The notes under the pieces were generated by a model that was given only the letters and a program-made list of their open reading frames with translations, was not told the DNA's origin and did not search any database. A program made the translations under genes and the position numbers. A stretch of 13,434 nt of DNA. Origin: DASYYE01 sp035946955. GTDB lineage: Bacteria > Actinomycetota > Actinomycetes > Streptosporangiales > Streptosporangiaceae. Below, piece after piece: positions 1-6,934 of this stretch (positions within the stretch are counted from its first letter, which is position 1; every line of letters begins with the position of its first letter). The stretch lies in contig DASYYE010000373.1 of assembly GCA_035946955.1 (NCBI GenBank), positions 1-13,434 on the forward strand, written 5' to 3'.

Positions 1-1377
1 GATGTACTCGCCGCTGGGCAGTTGCCGGATGATCCCGGTCTCCACGCCGTGCTCCAGTATGTGCACGTCCTTGCGCTGCAGGCCCAGGCAGATGCGCTTG
101 GTGACGTAGTACGCGACGACCGGCCCGATGAAGATCGCGTACCGGGCGATCTCCGTGGTCAGGTACAGCGAGATGTTGAGGAACTTGGCGACCAGGTCGT
201 TGGCGCCTTCCAGCCAGAAGATCCCGTAGAACGTGACCCCGGCCATGCCGATGGCGGTGCGGGTGGGGGCGTTGCGCGGCCGGTCGTTCACGTGGTGCTC
301 GCGGCGGTCGCCGGTGATCCACTGTTCGAGGAACGGCCAGACGGCAAGCCCGGTCATGATGATGCCCAGTGGCAGGAACGCCGGGAGGAACACGTTGAAT
401 GCGAACGTGTACCCCCCCACGCTCCAGTGCCAGCTTGGCCACATCCGCAGCGCGCCCTCCATGAAGCCCATGTAGAAGTCGGGCTGCGAACCGGAGGAGA
501 TGCCGGAGGGGTTGTAAGGACCGTAGATCCAGATCGGGTTGACCTGCGCGAACGTGGACAGCAGCGCGGTCACGCCGAACACGAAGAAGAAGAACGCGCC
601 CGTCTTGATCATGAAGTACGGGTACATCGGGGAACCGACCACGTTGCGGTCGGTGTGGCCCTTGCCCGGCATCTGGGTGTGCTTCTGGTGGAACATCAGG
701 AACAGGTGCGCGGAGATCAGCGCGAGCAGGATGCCGGGGATCAGCAGCACATGGATGATGTACAGCCGCGGGACGATGTCGTGGCCCGGGAACTGCCCGC
801 CGAACAGGAAGAACGAGACGTACGTGCCGACGATCGGGATCCCCAGCAGCACACCTTCGAGGATCCGCAGGCCGGTCCCGGACAGCAGGTCGTCCGGCAG
901 TGAGTAGCCGAAGAGCCCCTCGGTGAAGGCCAGTGTGAACAGGATGATGCCGATGATCCAGTTGAACTCGCGCGGCTTGCGGTAGGCCCCGGTGAAGAAG
1001 ATCCGCAGCAGGTGGCACATGATCGCGGCCACGAACACGACCGCGGCCCAGTGGTGGATCTGCCGCATGAGCAGGCCACCCCGGACATCGAAGCTGATGT
1101 CCAGCGTGGACTTGTACGCCTCGCTCATGTGGACGCCATCCAGCGGTGTATAGGAACCGTGGTAGATGACGTCGGTCATGCTGGGCTGGAAGAACAGGGT
1201 CAGGAACGTCCCGGTCAGCAGCAGGATGATGAACGAGTAGAGCGCGATCTCACCCAGCAGGAACGTCCAGTGGTCCGGGAAGATCTTGCGCAGGAAGTGG
1301 TTGAAGGACCGGGCGCCGCGCAGCCGGTCGTCGAGGTATCCGCCGGTGCCGGTCAGGACCTTGGGGGTGCTGCCCAT
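1..1377 (-). CDS. qcrB: Cytochrome bc1 complex cytochrome b subunit QcrB (3' end outside window)
   Basis: Membrane-embedded cytochrome b of the actinobacterial bcc complex, which oxidises menaquinol and passes electrons to QcrA and QcrC. 459 residues are visible; the family is usually about 540, so the C-terminus is cut by the window edge. Seen: a helix with H108/H109 and H122, and a second helix with H209 and H224, the spacing expected for the four haem-b ligands; the quinol-site PEWY motif appears as PDFY (299-302, in GSQPDFYMG), the usual actinobacterial form. Many hydrophobic helices follow, for example 255-275 and 325-348. The ATG lies 2 bases after the qcrA stop, with a purine-rich AGGGAGGG about 11 bases upstream, so it is the last visible gene of the ctaE-qcrCAB operon and is probably translationally coupled to qcrA. 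Confidence 0.96.
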   Translation of the reverse strand, partial: MGSTPKVLTGTGGYLDDRLRGARSFNHFLRKIFPDHWTFLLGEIALYSFIILLLTGTFLTLFFQPSMTDVIYHGSYTPLDGVHMSEAYKSTLDISFDVRGGLLMRQIHHWAAVVFVAAIMCHLLRIFFTGAYRKPREFNWIIGIILFTLAFTEGLFGYSLPDDLLSGTGLRILEGVLLGIPIVGTYVSFFLFGGQFPGHDIVPRLYIIHVLLIPGILLALISAHLFLMFHQKHTQMPGKGHTDRNVVGSPMYPYFMIKTGAFFFFVFGVTALLSTFAQVNPIWIYGPYNPSGISSGSQPDFYMGFMEGALRMWPSWHWSVGGYTFAFNVFLPAFLPLGIIMTGLAVWPFLEQWITGDRREHHVNDRPRNAPTRTAIGMAGVTFYGIFWLEGANDLVAKFLNISLYLTTEIARYAIFIGPVVAYYVTKRICLGLQRKDVHILEHGVETGIIRQLPSGEYI

Positions 1378-1379
1378 GG

Positions 1380-2477
1380 CTACTCGTTCCCTCCCTGGAA
1401 GCCACCCTGGCCCAGCTCCCAGAAGCTCGGGCCCACCGGCACCACGAAGTCACCCTTGGCGATCAGGTACCCCTGGGAGTCGACCCCGATCGGCAACTGG
1501 GGCAGCGGCCGGGGGGCGGGGCCGAACAGCACCGTCGCGCCCTTGGTCGCGTCGAACGTGGACTGGTGACAGGGGCAGAGGATGTGGTTCGTGGTCTGCT
1601 CGTACAGGGCGGCCGGGCAGCCGACGTGAGTGCAGATCTTGGAGTAGGCGACGATGTTGTCGTAGGTCCAGTCCAGCACCGTCGGGGGCTTCAGTTGGCC
1701 CGGTGCCAACTTGATGATGATGGTGACCGCCTTGGCGAGGACGTCCTGGTTGTCCTGAAAGCCCTCGGGGATCACGGTGATCATCTGCCCCGGGGTGTTG
1801 AAGTCCGCGGCCAGCAGTGGGGTGTTCGGGCCGTAGACCACCATGCGCGTGCCATTGCGCCACGCAGTGTGGCGCAGGACATTACCTGGCAGCGGGCCCA
1901 TGTCACGCAGGATGACCAGGGGCGCGGCAGCCAGCGGCACGCTGGCCGCTAGCAAGGTGCGGCGCAGCAGCGGCCGCTTGGTGATGGCGCTGGCCTCGGC
2001 CCCTTCGAGGAAGGTCTCCTCGAACTCCGCCCGGTCCTCGGGCGCCGACGCCAGTGGCTTACGTTCTTCGGTGAGTTCCACCGTCGGCATCAGGCTGCGC
2101 ACCCAGATCACGAAGCCCGCGCCGATGGCCAGGAACGCCACGGACATGGACACGCCGAGTGCCAGGTTGGACCGCAGGGTGGCGTCCACCGAGTGGACCT
2201 CCAGGCCCACGTAGGCGGCCACGAAACCGAGGCTTGCCACCAGGGAGAGGATGAACAGCGTGGCCACCACGCGTTCGGCCCGCTTGGCCTTGGCGGGGTC
2301 CGGTGGTTCGCCAGGGACTTTGATGCCCGGTTCCTGCGGGGCGGCCTCACCGAGCAGGGTGCGGGCCTTCGCGGGCGGCGGCGTACCGATCACGCGGTGC
2401 GGGGTCCGCCCGGAGATCAGCTCGGCGCCTGTCTCGCGGTTGGCGGCGCCGTTGGCGGTGTGTCCTGTGTCGCTCAT
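1380..2477 (-). CDS. qcrA: Cytochrome bc1 complex Rieske iron-sulfur subunit QcrA
   Basis: 365 aa Rieske subunit that takes electrons from menaquinol and hands them to cytochrome c in QcrC. The 2Fe-2S site is complete: C282-T-H284-x-x-C287 and C301-P-C303-H304 (ligands C282, H284, C301, H304; disulfide pair C287/C303). Three transmembrane segments are seen at about 70-94, 104-127 and 174-190, the long N-terminal form typical of actinobacteria. A twin arginine (R172-R173, RRTLLAAS) precedes the third helix; in Streptomyces the equivalent protein uses Sec for the first two helices and Tat for the third, which I infer here. The ATG at 2477 forms an ATGA overlap with the qcrC stop and has AAGG just upstream, so I prefer it to an in-frame start 33 bases further upstream. 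Confidence 0.96.
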   Translation of the reverse strand: MSDTGHTANGAANRETGAELISGRTPHRVIGTPPPAKARTLLGEAAPQEPGIKVPGEPPDPAKAKRAERVVATLFILSLVASLGFVAAYVGLEVHSVDATLRSNLALGVSMSVAFLAIGAGFVIWVRSLMPTVELTEERKPLASAPEDRAEFEETFLEGAEASAITKRPLLRRTLLAASVPLAAAPLVILRDMGPLPGNVLRHTAWRNGTRMVVYGPNTPLLAADFNTPGQMITVIPEGFQDNQDVLAKAVTIIIKLAPGQLKPPTVLDWTYDNIVAYSKICTHVGCPAALYEQTTNHILCPCHQSTFDATKGATVLFGPAPRPLPQLPIGVDSQGYLIAKGDFVVPVGPSFWELGQGGFQGGNE

Positions 2478-3274
2478 GCCTTCGATCCCCGTCGTCCTGC
2501 TGTGATCCACATGGCGGCGAACACCAGCGCACCGACCCCACCCAGGAACCCGACTATGCCCTCGGTGACCGGGCCGACCCGGCCGAGGCTGAAACCGCCG
2601 GGGTTGGGCTCGGAGCGGACCTTGGTGATGTAGGCGATGATGTCGCGCTGCTGGGCGGTGGTCAGCATGCTGAAGTTCGGCATCGCTTCGGGGCCCGTCT
2701 GCATGGCCTCGGCGATCTGTGTCGGTGTGGACTGGTCGAGCGCGGGTGCGTACTTCCCGTAGGTCAGGGCCCCGCCAGCGCCTGAGAAGTTATGGCACTG
2801 CGAGCAGTTGGTGATGAACAGGTTCTGCCCGAGCGCAACGTTGGCGCCGTTGGTGCTCACATCAGCCGCCGGCGGAATAGGCGGGCCACCGCCCAGCGAC
2901 TCAACGTAGGCCGCGATGTCGTGGGTCTGCTGCTCATTGAACACCGGTGGCTTGCGGTCCATCTCCGCGGTCGCTTCCTTGGCCGGCATGCGGCCGGTGC
3001 TGACCTGGAAGTCGACCGCTGCCGCGCCGACCCCGATCAGGCTGGGGCCGGCGTCGGTGCCCTGCCCGAAGTTGCCGTGACAGCTCGAGCACGTGGTGAT
3101 GAAGAGATTGCGGCCGATGGCCAGCGCCTGTGGCGAACCCGGCGCTGGCGTGGCCGTTGCCGCGCTGGCCGACTGCGTAGCTGCGGCATAGACCGTGCCG
3201 ACGGACACGAGCCCGAGCAAGACGACGGCATACCCAGCGGCTGGGTGCCTCCGCCGTGCGGTGATCCAGCTCAC
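2474..3274 (-). CDS. qcrC: Di-haem cytochrome c subunit QcrC
   Basis: 266 aa di-haem cytochrome c (the cc of the bcc complex), which transfers electrons from the Rieske protein directly to cytochrome aa3 oxidase. Two haem-attachment motifs are present: C62-S-S-C65-H66 and C157-S-Q-C160-H161, with M96 and M198 placed as likely axial methionines. An N-terminal hydrophobic segment (about 14-31, after a basic MSWITARRRH start) acts as signal or anchor, and a C-terminal helix (about 237-258) followed by RRGSKA anchors it with the tail in the cytoplasm. The start is GTG, with GGAAGG 5-6 bases upstream. Its stop overlaps the qcrA start by 4 bases; ctaE ends 48 bases before it. Confidence 0.96.
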   Translation of the reverse strand: MSWITARRRHPAAGYAVVLLGLVSVGTVYAAATQSASAATATPAPGSPQALAIGRNLFITTCSSCHGNFGQGTDAGPSLIGVGAAAVDFQVSTGRMPAKEATAEMDRKPPVFNEQQTHDIAAYVESLGGGPPIPPAADVSTNGANVALGQNLFITNCSQCHNFSGAGGALTYGKYAPALDQSTPTQIAEAMQTGPEAMPNFSMLTTAQQRDIIAYITKVRSEPNPGGFSLGRVGPVTEGIVGFLGGVGALVFAAMWITAGRRGSKA

Positions 3275-3322
3275 GTTGCCTTCCGTTTCCGGTCAGGGAG
3301 CGATGCGTCCCCGTCGGGTTGG

Positions 3323-3973
3323 TTAGTGGATGAGGTAGATGGTGGTGAACAGGCCGATCCACACGACATCGACGAAGTGCCAGTAGTAGGACACGACGAT
3401 GGCGCTGACCTGTTGTTCCTGGGTGAATGTCTTGGCCGCGTAGGTCCGGCCGAGCAGGAAGAGGAATGCGATGAGCCCGCCCGTCACGTGCAGCCCGTGG
3501 AAACCGGTGGGGATGTAGAACACCGAACCGTAACCACTGGAGGACAGTGTCAGGTGGTCCCTGCTGACCAGCTGGTAGTACTCGTACCCCTGGCCGCACA
3601 CGAAGTACAGGCCCATCAGGAACGAGAGGACGTACCACTCGCGCAGGCCCCACTTGGCTACGTTCCAGATGCTCCCGATCCGCCCGACCTGGCCACGCTC
3701 GACCGCGAACACGCCCATCTGGCACGTTACGCTGGAGAGCAGCAGCACGGTGGTGTTGGTGAACCCGAGCCCGAGGTTGAGGTGGGCGCCCGGCCAGGGC
3801 AGTCCCTGGCTCTTGTCAACCGAACGGATCGTGAAGTACATCGCGAACAGGGCCGCGAAGAACATGAGCTCGGAAGACAGCCACACGATGGTGCCCACGC
3901 TGACCAGGTTCGGCCTGGTTGACGGGTGCCGGGGCGTCGTTGTAGTCGCGGATGCTGTGGCCACGAACGCCAT
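3323..3973 (-). CDS. ctaE: Cytochrome c oxidase subunit III
   Basis: 216 aa subunit III of the aa3-type cytochrome c oxidase. Sequence signs: the first-helix motif SELMFFAALF (34-43, with the conserved glutamate E35), GFHGLHVTGG (157-166) and YYWHFVDVVWIGLF (196-209), all hallmarks of CtaE/CoxC. About five transmembrane helices fit the short actinobacterial form. I chose the ATG at 3973; the reading frame is open further upstream, but that stretch is arginine-rich, unlike the family, and crosses the divergent gene. GGGGTG lies 8-13 bases upstream as a weak ribosome site. First gene of the ctaE-qcrC-qcrA-qcrB operon, so oxidase and bc1 subunits of the supercomplex would be co-transcribed. Its promoter must share the 61-base gap with the divergent receiver-like gene. 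Confidence 0.95.
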   Translation of the reverse strand: MAFVATASATTTTPRHPSTRPNLVSVGTIVWLSSELMFFAALFAMYFTIRSVDKSQGLPWPGAHLNLGLGFTNTTVLLLSSVTCQMGVFAVERGQVGRIGSIWNVAKWGLREWYVLSFLMGLYFVCGQGYEYYQLVSRDHLTLSSSGYGSVFYIPTGFHGLHVTGGLIAFLFLLGRTYAAKTFTQEQQVSAIVVSYYWHFVDVVWIGLFTTIYLIH

Positions 3974-4034
3974 TATTACGACACCCCGTAGGGGAGCGCC
4001 GCCCGACCCCCTATGTCGGTAGCATCTGATGTCC
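3974..4034. promoter_or_regulatory. Divergent promoter region ctaE / receiver-like gene
   Basis: A 61-base gap between two divergent starts must hold both promoters. On the plus strand TAGCAT (4020-4025) fits the actinobacterial -10 pattern TANNNT and lies 9 bases before the ATG at 4035. There is no convincing ribosome site upstream of that ATG, which would suit a leaderless transcript. No clear -35 is seen for either direction. This is inference from pattern only. Confidence 0.4.
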
Positions 4035-4427
4035 ATGAGGGTCGTTGTGTACAGCCATGATGCCGACACCCGGGCACGGGTCCGGCAAGCCATCGGACGC
4101 CGCCCGGCCGCGGACGTGCCAGAGGCCGAGATCGTCGAGGTGGCCACCGAGCCCGCCCTGTTCCGCATGCTGGACCAGGAGCAGGTGGACGTCATGGTCC
4201 TCGACGGCGAGGCTCAGCCCGCCGGGGGCATGGGGATCTGCCGCCAGGCCAAGGACGAGATCCACAACTGCCCGCCGGTCCTGCTGGTCACCGGCCGGGC
4301 CGACGACGGGTGGCTCGCGACCTGGTCAGGTGCGGAGGCTGTGGTCACGCACCCGATCGAACCACGCGCGCTCGCCAGCGCCCTCGCCGGCCTGATGCGC
4401 CAGCGGGCCACGGCCGCGCAGGCCTGA
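4035..4427 (+). CDS. Small receiver-like (degenerate response regulator) protein
   Basis: 130 aa, the size of a stand-alone receiver domain with no output domain. It shows the alternating beta/alpha pattern of CheY-like folds: beta1 MRVVVYSHDAD with acidic D9 and D11, beta3 VDVMVLDGEA with D57 in the phospho-acceptor position, beta4 PVLLVTG with T86, then VVTHPIEP. In the last motif the invariant Lys-Pro of active receivers is His-Pro (H106-P107), so normal phosphorylation signalling may be lost. An ATG 6 bases upstream (4029) is also possible. It ends 11 bases before trpD and is probably co-transcribed with it. Position next to ctaE-qcrCAB suggests a role tied to respiration or to trpD, but the function is unknown. 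Confidence 0.8.
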   Translation: MRVVVYSHDADTRARVRQAIGRRPAADVPEAEIVEVATEPALFRMLDQEQVDVMVLDGEAQPAGGMGICRQAKDEIHNCPPVLLVTGRADDGWLATWSGAEAVVTHPIEPRALASALAGLMRQRATAAQA

Positions 4428-4438
4428 GGCTTCGGGCC

Positions 4439-5497
4439 GTGGACACCCGCAAGGCCTGGCCCGCCCTGATCGGTGCGCTGATCAGGGGGGAGACGCTGAC
4501 CTCCGAAGAGACGGCCTGGGCCATGGACGAGATCATGGAGGGGGCCGCCACCCCTGCCCAGATCGCCGGGTTCGGTGTCGCCCTGCGGGTCAAGGGGGAG
4601 ACGGTCGCGGAGGTGAGCGGCCTGGCTGACGCGATGCTGGCGCACGCGACCCCGATCACCGTGCCGGGCCCGCTGGTCGACCTGGTGGGTACCGGTGGCG
4701 ACGGGGCGCACACGGTCAACATCTCGACCATGGGGGCGATCACCGCCGCAGCCACTGGGGCCCGCATGGCCAAACACGGCAACCGCGCGGCGTCCTCATC
4801 GTGTGGCGCCGCGGACGTGCTCGAGGCCCTGGGCGTGGTCATCGACCTGCCCCCCGACGCCAGCACGCGGCTGGCCGAGGAAGTGGGGATCGCGTTCCTG
4901 TTCGCGCCGCTCTACCACCCCGCGTACCGCCACGCCGCTGTGCCACGGCGCGAGCTGGGCGTGCCCACGGTCTTCAACTTCCTCGGGCCGGTGACGAACC
5001 CGGCCCAGCCGCAGGCGCAGGCCGTGGGGGTGTCCGACCCGCGGATGGGCCCGGTCATCGCCGGGGTGCTCGCGGGCCGTGGGTGTTCGGCACTGGTGTT
5101 CCATGGCGATGACGGGCTGGACGAACTGACCACCGCGGACACATCGACGGTCTGGGTGGTGCACGGTGGGACCGTGAGCCAGACCGTGCTCGACCCGGCG
5201 GACCTGGGGCTCGGCCGGTCGCGGCGGGAGGACCTCCTCGGCGGGGACGCGGACTGCAATGCGGGCGTGGCCCGTTCGGTGCTGGCGGGCGAGCCTGGGC
5301 CGGTGCGTGACACGGTGGTGCTCAACGCCGCCGCGGCGCTCGCGGCGGCCGCTGGCGTGCGAGGGCCTGAGGACCTGGTCTCCGCCCTGGCGGAGGGGTG
5401 TGCGCGGGCTTCGGCGGCACTGGACTCAGGGGCTGCCCGGTCCTTGCTGGAGCGCTGGGTCGAGACCAGTCAGCGCCTCGCGGCTGCTTCCGGGTAG
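4439..5497 (+). CDS. trpD: Anthranilate phosphoribosyltransferase
   Basis: 352 aa, normal family length. It transfers the phosphoribosyl group of PRPP to anthranilate, the second step of tryptophan biosynthesis. Family motifs are intact: GTGGDG (84-89) for the PRPP pyrophosphate, NIST (94-97), KHGNR (112-116), the RRELGVPTVFN stretch (170-180) followed by FLGPVTNPA, and HGDDGLDEL (222-230), where D228-E229 bind metal. The GTG at 4439 gives an N-terminus (VDTRKAWPALIGALIRGE) that matches the family; the frame is open further upstream but only as a shadow of the preceding gene. GAGG lies about 9 bases before it. No other trp gene is adjacent, as for the stand-alone trpD copy near ctaE-qcr in other actinomycetes, so it may not be in the main trp operon. 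Confidence 0.95.
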   Translation: MDTRKAWPALIGALIRGETLTSEETAWAMDEIMEGAATPAQIAGFGVALRVKGETVAEVSGLADAMLAHATPITVPGPLVDLVGTGGDGAHTVNISTMGAITAAATGARMAKHGNRAASSSCGAADVLEALGVVIDLPPDASTRLAEEVGIAFLFAPLYHPAYRHAAVPRRELGVPTVFNFLGPVTNPAQPQAQAVGVSDPRMGPVIAGVLAGRGCSALVFHGDDGLDELTTADTSTVWVVHGGTVSQTVLDPADLGLGRSRREDLLGGDADCNAGVARSVLAGEPGPVRDTVVLNAAAALAAAAGVRGPEDLVSALAEGCARASAALDSGAARSLLERWVETSQRLAAASG

Positions 5498-5501
5498 ATA
5501 G

Positions 5502-5514
5502 CTCCCTGCGGGAG
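5502..5514 (+). terminator. Short hairpin after trpD, possible weak terminator
   Basis: CTCCC and GGGAG pair around a TGC loop, starting 4 bases after the trpD stop. The stem is only 5 bp and no T-run follows, so termination strength is doubtful. Confidence 0.3.
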
Positions 5515-5573
5515 ACACCTATTCCGTCTGCCCCCAATGGGTTCCATCTCAGGTTGTGCTGGTAGAGACCATA

Positions 5574-5634
5574 ATTCGATTATTCATACATAACCATGAC
5601 AGCAAACTGTGGTGGTTCGATGATATAATCGAAT
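5574..5634 (+). promoter_or_regulatory. AT-rich promoter with palindromic operator-like site before the DUF222 gene
   Basis: A perfect TATAAT (5624-5629) sits in an AT-rich island in otherwise high-GC DNA, 37 bases before the DUF222 ATG. No good -35 is seen at normal spacing. The -10 is embedded in a near-perfect 18-bp palindrome, TTCGATGAT (5616-5624) against ATAATCGAA (5625-5633), with one mismatched pair. A third half-site, TTCGATTAT, lies at 5575-5583 in direct orientation, exactly 41 bases upstream of the first half. This geometry looks like a dimeric repressor site over the promoter with an auxiliary half-site. The binding protein is unknown. Confidence 0.5.
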
Positions 5635-5665
5635 CAGTTCACGGATCAGTTGAGCCAATTCAGTT

Positions 5666-6906
5666 ATGGCGGGGTGGGCCGAAACTGGAGAGGGGGTGCG
5701 CTCGGGTGCCAGCGACCACTGTGGCGGTCAGCCGGGCCGGGCGCGCTCGCCTCGAGGCGGAGAAGAAAGAACTGCTGCGGGGGCCTGCGCCGCGCTGGCG
5801 AATACCACCGCGAGTGAGGCGGCAGAGCTGGCCGCCGCGTGGGGGCTCGGTGGAGGCGCCGGCCGGTGGGAACCAGGGCCAGGCGGCGAGCAAGGCTGGC
5901 TCCCGCCCGACCCAGGCGGCGGGTCTGTGGACGGCGATGACGCATGGCTGACCGATCTGCGTGCTCCTACGCGTGAGGAGTGCTTGTCACACGGCTGGGA
6001 GCCATCCGGCCCAGATGTGATCAAGGCCGGTTTCGGGTTCCGTGAGCCCGGCAACGCATGGGGGTTTGGCTCCGGCGGAGTCGCCGACAGCATGCCACCC
6101 GGTCCGGTGCTGGCCACGCTGACCGGCGACACCTGCCAACCGGGGCTGAGCAAGGTCTCCGATGATGAGCTGATCGGGGCCTTGCGGGCGGCGCGGCGGC
6201 TGACGTCGTGGGCGCAGGCGATGGAGCTGGCGGCCGCCGGGGAGCTGACACAGCGGCGGTTCGCGGAGCAGGACGCGGGTGAGGCGGGTGTGGGTGACCA
6301 TGTGGTCGATGAGGTCGCGGCGGCGCTGACGCTGACCGGCCGGGCCGCCGACCGGCTGGTCAACCTGGCTGTTGACCTCTCCGGTCTGCCCGCCACTGCC
6401 GCGGCGCTCGCGGCCGGGGACATCGACCTGCCCCGGGCGGGCGTGGTGGAGGAGACCGGTGCGCTCAGTGCGGGGCACCGCGCGCCGTGGTGGAGCAGGA
6501 GGTGCTGGGCCGCGCGGGTGGTCAGACCACCACGGAGCTGCGCCGCTGCGCCCGTCGCGCGGTGCTGCGCACTGACCCAGGCGCGGTGAACAAGCGCAAG
6601 GAAGAGGCGCGGCGGGAGGCCCGGGTCGAGCGCTGGGACGAGCCTGCCGGGACCACCGCGCTGGCTGGGCGTGACCTCCTACCCGCGGAGGTGCTGGCTA
6701 CGGACCGTAACCTGACCGACCTGGCACGCGAGCTCAAGGCAGCGGGTATGCCCGGCACCATGGACCAGTTGCGCGCGGCGGTGTTCCTGGCGCTGCTGAG
6801 CGGCCGGCCACTCGGCTCCCTGCTCACAGCAGCGACCGACGGGCAGGAAGCGGCGTCGCAGCCGCAGGCGAGTCCCGCCGGCCGGGGTTCGGTCAACCTG
6901 ACGATG
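5666..6906 (+). pseudogene. DUF222 / REP13E12-family protein gene, frameshifted and truncated by element insertion
   Basis: The family normally has an N-terminal DUF222 domain and a C-terminal HNH nuclease domain. DUF222 similarity starts near 6140 (DDELIGALRAARRLTSWAQA, then TGRAADRLVNLAVDLSGLPA) in one frame and continues from about 6485 in another (VVEQEVLGRAGGQTTTELRR, then LLPAEVLATDRNLTDLARELKA and GSVNLTM). The switch lies in the run CGCGCG (6479-6484): removing one CG restores ...SAGHRAVVEQEVLG..., so a 2-base duplication (or sequencing error) is likely. The usual continuation after VNLT and the whole HNH domain are absent; foreign sequence with the integrase start follows at once. 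The N-terminal 150 residues are low-complexity and their frame and start are uncertain; a different frame at 5706-5785 also looks coding. Probably non-functional. Confidence 0.8.
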
Positions 6907-6925
6907 GTCACGGGTTGTTCGTACG
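6886..6925. other. Candidate attL of the serine-integrase element
   Basis: DUF222 coding similarity ends here and the integrase starts within about 10-30 bases. The 40 bases form an imperfect dyad centred between 6905 and 6906: left arm GGTTCGGTCAACCTG (6886-6900) and right arm CGGGTTGTTCGTACG (6911-6925) match as inverted repeats at 10 of 15 positions, around the 10-base centre ACGATGGTCA. Size and symmetry suit a serine-integrase site, whose crossover is a central dinucleotide. An attL joins a host half (left) to an element half (right). The exact core cannot be fixed without attR or an empty site. Confidence 0.65.
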
Positions 6926-6934
6926 GTGGGTACC

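Noticed and set aside
22..903. Plus-strand open frame (293 codons) opposite qcrB
   Set aside because: The minus strand encodes cytochrome b with all four haem histidines; this frame is an artefact of GC-biased codons.
2792..3922. Long plus-strand open frame (376 codons) opposite qcrC and ctaE
   Set aside because: Antisense shadow of two clear genes; charged low-complexity translation with no family features.
4310..4438. Upstream extension of trpD
   Set aside because: Overlaps the receiver-like gene in another frame and is arginine/proline-rich; the GTG at 4439 gives the normal family N-terminus.
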